A DNA stretch of 64,000 bases from Plantibacter sp050587525 (lineage in GTDB: Bacteria > Actinomycetota > Actinomycetes > Actinomycetales > Microbacteriaceae). The notes below the pieces were generated by a model. That model did not search any database. It worked only from the letters and a program-made list of their open reading frames with translations, and was not told the origin of the DNA. Position 1 is the first letter of the stretch. Every line of letters begins with the position of its first letter. Shown in pieces: positions 58,904 through 64,000 of this stretch. The DNA lies in contig NZ_JBOBFT010000018.1 of the NCBI RefSeq assembly GCF_050587525.1, positions 17,124 to 81,123 of the forward strand. Reading direction: 5' to 3'. A program made the position numbers and the translations under genes.

Positions 58904-59559
58904 TGGTCGACCATGCGGTAGCCGTGGCCTGCATCGTGTTCGATGAGGTCGAGCGCGAGCTTGCGCCTCAGCGAGTGCATCAGCACTTTCACGACGCCAC
59001 GGCTGATGGTGTCCGGCGTCTCCCAAGCGATGTCGAGGAGTTGCTCGGAACTGAGCGCACGCCCGTCGGCTCGGAGAAGCGCCTCAAGGACTTCGAGCTC
59101 CTTCGGAGAAAGCCGAATCGCCTGCTCGTGAATGAAAGCTCTGCGTCTGACGGTATCCAAGCGCAACGGTCCATGGACGAGGATGGGACCTACCCGGGGA
59201 CGCGCACGTCGTCCCAGGGCCCGAATGCGTGCCACGAGCTCGACGAACGCGGACGGTTTTGCGAGGTAGTCGTCCGCCCCCAGGTCGAGCCCGTCGACTC
59301 GGTCCGACACTCCTGCCGCGGCGGTGAGCATCAGGACGCGTGTGTCGTCGTTGAGTGACCGAAGGGTTCGACAGACGACATCTCCCGACACCCGAGGCAA
59401 GTCACGGTCGAGGACGAGCACGTCGATGTCGATCTCGCCGAGTCGTTCAAGCGCGGCGGCGCCGTCGAGCGCGACGTCCACGGTCATCCCTTCCGCCCGA
59501 AGCGCTTCCCGGAGCGTCTCGGCGAGGTCTCGATCATCTTCAACGACGAGTATTCGCAT
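58900..59559 (-). CDS. OmpR/PhoB-family response regulator
   Basis: The 219-residue regulator has a receiver with the acidic pocket VVEDD, the phosphoacceptor Asp51 in VLVLDRDLP, the Thr/Ala switch MLTAA and Lys in YLAKPSAF. The C-terminal winged HTH (GPLRLDTVRRRAFIHEQ, LSPKELEVLEALL, VVKVLMHSLRRKL) follows. Its gene is divergent from the lipoprotein/ABC unit. Direct repeats with an 11-bp period in between are its probable targets. Confidence 0.94.
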   Translation of the reverse strand: MRILVVEDDRDLAETLREALRAEGMTVDVALDGAAALERLGEIDIDVLVLDRDLPRVSGDVVCRTLRSLNDDTRVLMLTAAAGVSDRVDGLDLGADDYLAKPSAFVELVARIRALGRRARPRVGPILVHGPLRLDTVRRRAFIHEQAIRLSPKELEVLEALLRADGRALSSEQLLDIAWETPDTISRGVVKVLMHSLRRKLALDLIEHDAGHGYRMVDQ

Positions 59560-59616
59560 GCCTCGTTCCCTTCCATCCGGCGGAGGTCGCAGTCGGCCCC
59601 AGTCTCGTCCAAGAGG

Positions 59617-59660
59617 GGTGAGGTCTCGGTAAGGAACACATTAACCGTGGGTTGACCGTG
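59617..59660 (+). promoter_or_regulatory. 11-bp-period direct repeats, probable response-regulator sites
   Basis: GGTGAGG (59617) and GGTAAGG (59628) are spaced exactly 11 bp, as are ACCGTG (59644) and ACCGTG (59655). OmpR-family proteins bind head-to-tail on repeats with about this period. The repeats lie between the response-regulator gene and the lipoprotein gene. Confidence 0.6.
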
Positions 59661-59711
59661 CTCCGACTAGACCTGGAAGTCGACGACGATGCGAGCGAAC
59701 GGAGATCTGCA

Positions 59712-60359
59712 ATGGGGAAGACCGCGAAGAGAAGAGGGCTGGCGATGTTGGCCGGTGCGCTGGCGGCGTCCGGCGTGCTGGTGCTGACCGGCTGTCAGCA
59801 AACGAGCGGTTCGGCCGATCTGAACACGTCGGGCGAGCGTCTCGCGGGCAGCCTGGTCGAGATGTTCGAACAGAAATTGGAAACGCAGACCAACACCTTC
59901 GTCATAGCTGTGCTGGAACGAGCCATCGGGTCGGGGGCAATCGAGCAGGCGGATTACGACGAGGCGCACCGGTTGTACCGCCAGTGCATGGAGGACGCGG
60001 GCTACCAGGAGACCTTCGAACAGCAGGCGAACGGTGTGGTACAGATCACTCCGCCGAAACTGAGCGGTGAAGACGCGGTGAAGAAGTACATGCGGGTCGG
60101 ATCGGAGTGCTCGGACGAGCTCGCCCCGATCGAATCGCTGTTCGTGGTGCAGCAAGGCAACCCGGACCTCCTCGCTGAACCAGAGGAGGTGGTGGCGCGC
60201 TGTCTCGTGAAGGCCGGACTCGTCGACACCGGATACGCCGCGGACGACTTCAGGGTGGATTTGGACCAGGCGTTCGCCGGTGCATCGTTCGATCCGTCGT
60301 CAGATGCTGCGCAGACCTGCTTCTCAGGTGCCGGGTACGCCATCAAGCTCGAGCGCTGA
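59712..60359 (+). CDS. Lipoprotein of unknown function
   Basis: The 215-residue protein has a lipoprotein signal with the lipobox VLTGC near residue 31. The mature part has an acidic helical segment and Cys at several places (YRQCMEDAGYQ, GSECSDEL, ARCLVKAGL, AQTCFSGAGY), each in a C-x6-8-G setting that suggests repeated helical hairpins. I do not recognise the family. It is the first of four genes with overlapping stops and starts that include an ABC ATPase and permease, so it may be the outer component of that complex. GGAG lies before the ATG at 59712. Confidence 0.75.
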   Translation: MGKTAKRRGLAMLAGALAASGVLVLTGCQQTSGSADLNTSGERLAGSLVEMFEQKLETQTNTFVIAVLERAIGSGAIEQADYDEAHRLYRQCMEDAGYQETFEQQANGVVQITPPKLSGEDAVKKYMRVGSECSDELAPIESLFVVQQGNPDLLAEPEEVVARCLVKAGLVDTGYAADDFRVDLDQAFAGASFDPSSDAAQTCFSGAGYAIKLER

Positions 60360-61390
60360 TGTCGCGCGGAGGGATCGCTCTCGGAGCGGTGTGTGTGCTC
60401 ACGCTGACGATCGCATCCATGGGTGCGGTAAGTCTGCTCGGCTCGACGGAGCGGCCCGAATCACTCAGTTCGGCGCCGGAGACGACGAGCGCGCCGGCGG
60501 TGCCCATCCGATTCGACGACGCGCGTTCCGTGCAGGTGCAACTCGTGCGAGGGGCAGACCGGCGAGTGGTGCTCGGCCGTGGCGGCACCCTGACGGAGAC
60601 CGCATGCGTCGTAGGGGCGGAGCTCACCTCTGGAGCGTCGATCGGACGAGTGGACGACGTGCCCGTGCTTGCGTTCCACTCCACCCTGCCGCTGTATCGC
60701 GACCTCGGACGCGGCGATGAGGGTCGCGACGTCGTCGCCGTTCAGCTCGAGCTGCAGCGGCTTGGCTTCGATGTGGCAGCCGATGGTTCCTTCGGACGGG
60801 CCACCGCCTCGGCGATTGAAGCTGTGCAGGAACGCATTGGTGTGGAGGACCCGACAGGACGTTTCGAGGCTGCCGGCTTCGTCTGGCTCGCTGCGCCGAG
60901 CATCACCGTTTCCTCGTGCTCGGTCGGGCTCGGCGATGCCGTAACACCTGGAACGGTCTTCGCCGTCGCAGCGGGGACGTTAGAGCGCATCGAACTGGAC
61001 GCGATGCCCGTCTCCCCGGTGAGCGGTCAACGGGTCCTGACCGTCTTCGGAATCGAGGGAGTGGTCGACGAGTCGCTGTCGGTCGCCGCTCCTGAGGTGT
61101 TGGCCGCGGTGAGCGCGACTCCCGAAGCCAGGGCACTCGCCCTCGGAGACCCGACTGGAACCGCAGGCGCCGTGTTCGTCCTGGCCGAGCCGCGAGAAGC
61201 AATGAGGGTGCCCGTCTCCGCCGTCTTCGCGGTCGTCGCAGGTCGCGGTTGTATCCAGGTGACCGACGTCGGGCTGCCCGTCGAGGTGATCGGGTCGAGC
61301 CTGGGGGCGGCCGTCGTGCAGGTGCCGACGGGCACGCCGGTGCCGAAGGAGGTGCGGATTGGTACGGGTATCACCGCGCGCAGCTGCTGA
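60359..61390 (+). CDS. Membrane-anchored peptidoglycan-binding / HlyD-like adaptor
   Basis: The 343-residue protein has an N-terminal membrane anchor (LGAVCVLTLTIASMGAVSLLG). A PG_binding_1 domain follows at ~125-170 (DLGRGDEGRDVVAVQLELQRLGFDVAADGSFGRATASAIEAVQ, in blocks) inside a beta-rich adaptor framework (VGLGDAVTPGTVFAVAAG, VPVSAVFAVVAGRGCIQV). Such proteins pair with FtsX/MacB-like permeases in actinobacterial ABC efflux or envelope complexes. It overlaps the lipoprotein stop (TGATG). It may link the transporter to the cell wall. Confidence 0.85.
   Translation: MSRGGIALGAVCVLTLTIASMGAVSLLGSTERPESLSSAPETTSAPAVPIRFDDARSVQVQLVRGADRRVVLGRGGTLTETACVVGAELTSGASIGRVDDVPVLAFHSTLPLYRDLGRGDEGRDVVAVQLELQRLGFDVAADGSFGRATASAIEAVQERIGVEDPTGRFEAAGFVWLAAPSITVSSCSVGLGDAVTPGTVFAVAAGTLERIELDAMPVSPVSGQRVLTVFGIEGVVDESLSVAAPEVLAAVSATPEARALALGDPTGTAGAVFVLAEPREAMRVPVSAVFAVVAGRGCIQVTDVGLPVEVIGSSLGAAVVQVPTGTPVPKEVRIGTGITARSC
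61345..61354 (+). promoter_or_regulatory. strong ribosome site deciding a TTG start
   Basis: GAAGGAGGTG lies six bases before TTG 61359, inside the 3' end of the previous gene. It is the main reason for starting the ABC ATPase at TTG rather than at GTG 61425. Confidence 0.6.
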
Positions 61391-62054
61391 CGGTGGCGGC
61401 GACGCGCCGCGGAAGCCGTCGGTGAGAGCAGAGGGCCTCGGCCACGGGTTCGCCGACGGACGGCCCGTGTTCACCGATATCGGGTTCGAGCACGGGCCGG
61501 GGGCCGTCGTCGCCGTGTGCGGTCCCTCCGGAAGCGGCAAGTCGACGTTGCTCTCGATCCTCGCCGGCTGGGAACAACCGTCATCCGGTTCGATCGTCCG
61601 GGCCGGCATCCGTTCGGTGAGCTGGGTGTTCCAGAACCCTCATGGCGTGCCTGGTCGGACCGCCCGGGACCATGTCGTGTTCCCGTTCCTCGCGCGACGG
61701 TTTCGTCGACGGGAGGCGGAGCGGAGAGCGATTGATCTCCTCGCTGAATTCGGCCTCAGCGAATTGGGGTCGAAACCGTTCCGCGCGTTGTCCGGTGGTG
61801 AGGCGCAGCGGCTCATGCTCGCTCGCGCTGTCGCATCCGCTCCGGATCTGCTCCTCGTCGACGAACCCACCGCCCAGCTCGATCGGCTGACCGCCATCGG
61901 TGTCAACGCGACGCTCGGCGCAGTGGCGGAGAGCGGAGCCATCGTCTTCGTGGCCACGCACGACTCGGGGACCAGAGACGCGTGCACGGACGTCATCGAG
62001 CTTGCTGGGTTCCAGGCGCGCACGGGGCCCGCTCAGGTGCGGAGGGTCGAATGA
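61359..62054 (+). CDS. ABC transporter ATP-binding protein (LolD/MacB type)
   Basis: The 231-residue ATPase has Walker A GPSGSGKST, the Q-loop WVFQNPHGVPGRTARDHV, the signature LSGGEAQRLMLARA, Walker B LLLVDEPTAQLDR and the His switch VATHDSGTRDAC. A TTG start at 61359, with an excellent ribosome site, overlaps the previous gene by 32 bp; a GTG at 61425 is the alternative. It energises the FtsX-like permease that follows with an ATGA overlap. Confidence 0.92.
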   Translation: MVRVSPRAAADGGGDAPRKPSVRAEGLGHGFADGRPVFTDIGFEHGPGAVVAVCGPSGSGKSTLLSILAGWEQPSSGSIVRAGIRSVSWVFQNPHGVPGRTARDHVVFPFLARRFRRREAERRAIDLLAEFGLSELGSKPFRALSGGEAQRLMLARAVASAPDLLLVDEPTAQLDRLTAIGVNATLGAVAESGAIVFVATHDSGTRDACTDVIELAGFQARTGPAQVRRVE

Positions 62055-63115
62055 GGCTGCCTGAGATCGTCAGTGAATCGTGGCGGAACCTTTTCAGCGG
62101 GACGACGCACGCCGCTTCGTTCGCGCTCGCACTCGGCCTGTCCGCTGGAACCTTGGTCGCAGCAGACGGCATCACGATCGGTGTACTGCACGATGAGGCG
62201 ACCGCATTCGTCGCGAGCGGAGCCTCGATCAGGGTCCTGCAAGCGGAGGGTGCCGTCGACGGCGGCGCCTGTGATGGTCTTCCCGGCCATGGCACGATCG
62301 GAGCCGCCGGGGCCGTCGCCGCAGCCGACGCGATGACGTTTCCAGCTGTGCCGGGAATGGCGGTTCCGGTGTTCGCCGTTTCTCCGGGGCTGCTTCAGGT
62401 GCTCGGCGGCGCAGGGAGGGAGGCAGGGGCATGGGTGTCCGAAGAGTTGGCGTCGATCTTACGAGTCGAGCCGGGTGATGTGCTTCAGACCGATGGTGAC
62501 GAACTCGTCATCGCGGCCGTGTTCGCGTTCCCTGACGACGGCCGTGACAGCAGGCTGGGTGGGGCAATTCTCACTCCGGTAGCGAACGATCAGGACTTCG
62601 ACGAGTGTTGGGCGCAGGCGTGGCCGTCCTCCGACTCGACGGATGTTCTGCTGCGCTCAACCGCACTCACGGTCGACTCGACGACCGCGCACACCATCGG
62701 TCAAGTGAACAATCGATTGGGGACGACCTTCGACGGGGAAGTACGGTTCGCAGCCAGACTCACTCGATTCGCGCCGATGGTCTGTGTCATCGTCGGCGGC
62801 GTACTCGGTTGGCTATCGACGCGTCGGCGGCGCCTCGAGTACGCGGCGGCCTTGCACGCGCGACAACAGCGAGGTGCGCAACTGCTCGCTAGTTCGTTGG
62901 AGACCTGTGCCTGGGCGGTGCTCGGTGGTGCGATCGGGTGTGGGATGCTCGTCCTGGCGACGCATCGCCTCCCACTCGACATTCGATGGGAAGTGGTATC
63001 GGTGGCCTGGCCCGGCCTCCTCAGCGCGATCTCGAGCGCGATGCTCGGGGCGGTGATCGGTGCGTCATCCAGTCGAGAACGGCACTTGTTCCGCTACTTC
63101 AGAACGCGGACGTGA
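62051..63115 (+). CDS. FtsX/MacB-like ABC permease
   Basis: The 354-residue protein has one N-terminal span (THAASFALALGLSAGTLVAADG), an extracellular domain of ~210 residues, and three C-terminal spans (PMVCVIVGGVLGWLS, CAWAVLGGAIGCGMLVLA, WPGLLSAISSAMLGAVIGA). This is the four-helix MacB topology. The last loop motif ARQQRGAQLLASSLET fits the family coupling region. It works with the ATPase and the adaptor upstream. An export or envelope-stress role near the secreted peptide is inferred. Confidence 0.85.
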   Translation: MRLPEIVSESWRNLFSGTTHAASFALALGLSAGTLVAADGITIGVLHDEATAFVASGASIRVLQAEGAVDGGACDGLPGHGTIGAAGAVAAADAMTFPAVPGMAVPVFAVSPGLLQVLGGAGREAGAWVSEELASILRVEPGDVLQTDGDELVIAAVFAFPDDGRDSRLGGAILTPVANDQDFDECWAQAWPSSDSTDVLLRSTALTVDSTTAHTIGQVNNRLGTTFDGEVRFAARLTRFAPMVCVIVGGVLGWLSTRRRRLEYAAALHARQQRGAQLLASSLETCAWAVLGGAIGCGMLVLATHRLPLDIRWEVVSVAWPGLLSAISSAMLGAVIGASSSRERHLFRYFRTRT

Positions 63116-63191
63116 TGTGCGGACGGACGCGGATGGATTTGTGGGGCCGTGCGCCACATGTCCAATCCATATCGACCAGTACTGTTGAGGC

Positions 63192-63950
63192 GTGCCGGAA
63201 GGGTGGAAGCGCAGAGCGCTCGTGGTCGAGGACCATCCGCTCATGCGCGCGCTCGTCACGGACACGCTCGAGCACGCGGGATTCACCGTTCGCGCCGTCG
63301 GGACGTCGCCTGAGGCGCTCGCGGCCTTCGCGTCGTTCGACCCCGACGTCCTCATCACCGACATCGATCTCGGCGTGAGGCCGAACGGCATCGAACTCGC
63401 CCACCTGGTCCATGCCGACGGCCCGGACGTCGCGATCGTCGTGCTGAGCAACTTCCCCGGCGGGGTCTTCCCGGCTGGTGCTGATGCGGGCCAGGGCTTG
63501 GGTGCGGGGTCCGGTGCGGGAGGGACCGTCGGCGGTCAGGGCGCACGCGGGCTGCCCGACGGCGCCGTCTACCTCAACAAGGCCTCCCTCGATACGGCGG
63601 CGGAACTGGTCGACGCCGTTGAGGGTGCGCTGCACGGGCGCCTGACGGGCGGCCTCGAACAGGAACGGAGCGGCGGGGCGGACCCGCGCATCGCTGCGCT
63701 GACCGCCCACCAGCTCGACGTTCTGGGCGACATCGCCGCCGGCTGGTCCAACGCGGAGATCGCGAACCGCCGGTCGATCTCCCTCCGGGCGGTCGAGAAG
63801 TCCGTCGGACGGATCTTCGCGTCGCTCGGGATCGCGAGCGATACCGCTACGACGCCGAGAGTCGTGGCGGCGGCGATCTACATGAGCGTGTTCGGCGTGA
63901 CCCCGTCGACCGAGCACGCCGGACGGGGCTCGGCGGGACGGGCGGGATGA
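63192..63950 (+). CDS. NarL/LuxR-type response regulator with a glycine-rich insertion in the receiver
   Basis: The 252-residue regulator has a receiver (RALVVEDHPLM, phosphoacceptor Asp in VLITDIDLG, Lys in VYLNKASL) and a C-terminal LuxR-like HTH (LTAHQLDVLGDIAAGWSNAEIANRRSISLRAVEKSVGRIFASLGI, in blocks). Between the switch Ser of VVLSNFPGG and the Lys, a ~27-residue Gly/Ala-rich stretch is inserted where alpha4 normally lies. The GTG start has TGAGG before it. The next gene overlaps its stop (ATGA), probably a partner sensor kinase. Confidence 0.88.
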   Translation: MPEGWKRRALVVEDHPLMRALVTDTLEHAGFTVRAVGTSPEALAAFASFDPDVLITDIDLGVRPNGIELAHLVHADGPDVAIVVLSNFPGGVFPAGADAGQGLGAGSGAGGTVGGQGARGLPDGAVYLNKASLDTAAELVDAVEGALHGRLTGGLEQERSGGADPRIAALTAHQLDVLGDIAAGWSNAEIANRRSISLRAVEKSVGRIFASLGIASDTATTPRVVAAAIYMSVFGVTPSTEHAGRGSAGRAG

Positions 63951-64000
63951 GCGCACCCAGCGCACCGAGCGCGCCGAGCGCGCCGAGCGGGCCGCACGCG
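63947..64000 (+). CDS. Partial gene, N-terminus only, Ser/Ala/Pro repeats
   Basis: Eighteen codons from an ATG overlapping the previous stop (ATGA) encode MSAPSAPSAPSAPSGPHA before the window ends. The DNA is a short tandem repeat (GCGCCGAGC). A sensor histidine kinase for the preceding response regulator is a likely guess from position, but nothing in these residues shows it. Confidence 0.5.
   Translation, partial: MSAPSAPSAPSAPSGPHA

Overview
The window is GC-rich chromosomal DNA from an actinobacterium. Gene density is high, stop and start codons often overlap as ATGA or GTGA, GTG starts are common, one solute-binding protein carries a Tat lipoprotein signal, and there are many sugar ABC importers and TetR/IclR/HxlR/PadR regulators. 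The overall style resembles Microbacteriaceae (family-level inference only). I see no rRNA, tRNA, CRISPR array, insertion sequence, phage gene or replication origin. The first gene (SGNH hydrolase, minus strand) runs off the left edge. The last gene (plus strand) has only its first 18 codons in the window.

Region 1 (1-21.5 kb) is a carbohydrate/amino-sugar utilisation island. It holds an SGNH hydrolase, a metallo-beta-lactamase-fold protein without its metal motif, an IclR regulator, a minus-strand operon (amidohydrolase, SelA/DgaE-like PLP lyase, RidA), an MDR sugar dehydrogenase, a large secreted glycosidase-like protein, an enolase-superfamily dehydratase, an SDR, and a long operon (sugar ABC importer, cytosolic GH-like protein, creatininase-family protein, GH20 hexosaminidase, mutarotase-like protein, BadF/GlcNAc-type kinase). 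One palindrome (GTTCNNATATNNGAAC) occurs in front of three transcription units and is probably the IclR operator. The enzyme set fits breakdown of a glycan containing N-acetylhexosamine and perhaps 2-amino sugar acids.

Region 2 (21.6-29.3 kb) is a run of small redox and regulator units: HxlR/DoxX, a quinone-oxidoreductase-like MDR, a TetR operon with a CrtC/AttH-like lipocalin and a polytopic protein resembling Pyr4-type membrane terpene cyclases, a flavodoxin-fold oxidoreductase, TetR/SDR, and a YdeI-family protein. Several clear palindromic operators lie here.

Region 3 (29.3-38.7 kb) starts with a repeat field (CCCTTCGACAGGCTCAGGGA copies and a nested palindrome). An amino-acid ABC importer operon with a class V aminotransferase and a RidA follows, divergent from a YheO/DauR-like regulator. 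An MFS/TetR pair and an aldo-keto reductase complete it.

Region 4 (38.7-57.2 kb) is a flavin-monooxygenase/organosulfur-type island: two LLM monooxygenases, two DszC-like acyl-CoA-dehydrogenase-fold proteins, a BMP-type ABC importer, an SsuABC-like importer, a flavin reductase and a riboflavin-kinase-like protein, with a PadR regulator and some small neutral genes.

Region 5 (57.3-64 kb) has a small secreted peptide (possibly lactococcin-972-like), a convergent OmpR-type two-component system, and a four-gene unit (lipoprotein, peptidoglycan-binding/HlyD-like protein, ABC ATPase, FtsX-like permease) preceded by 11-bp-period direct repeats. A NarL-type response regulator with a glycine-rich insertion follows. 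A dispersed ~60-bp perfect or near-perfect palindrome occurs three times in the window, always at gene 3' ends.
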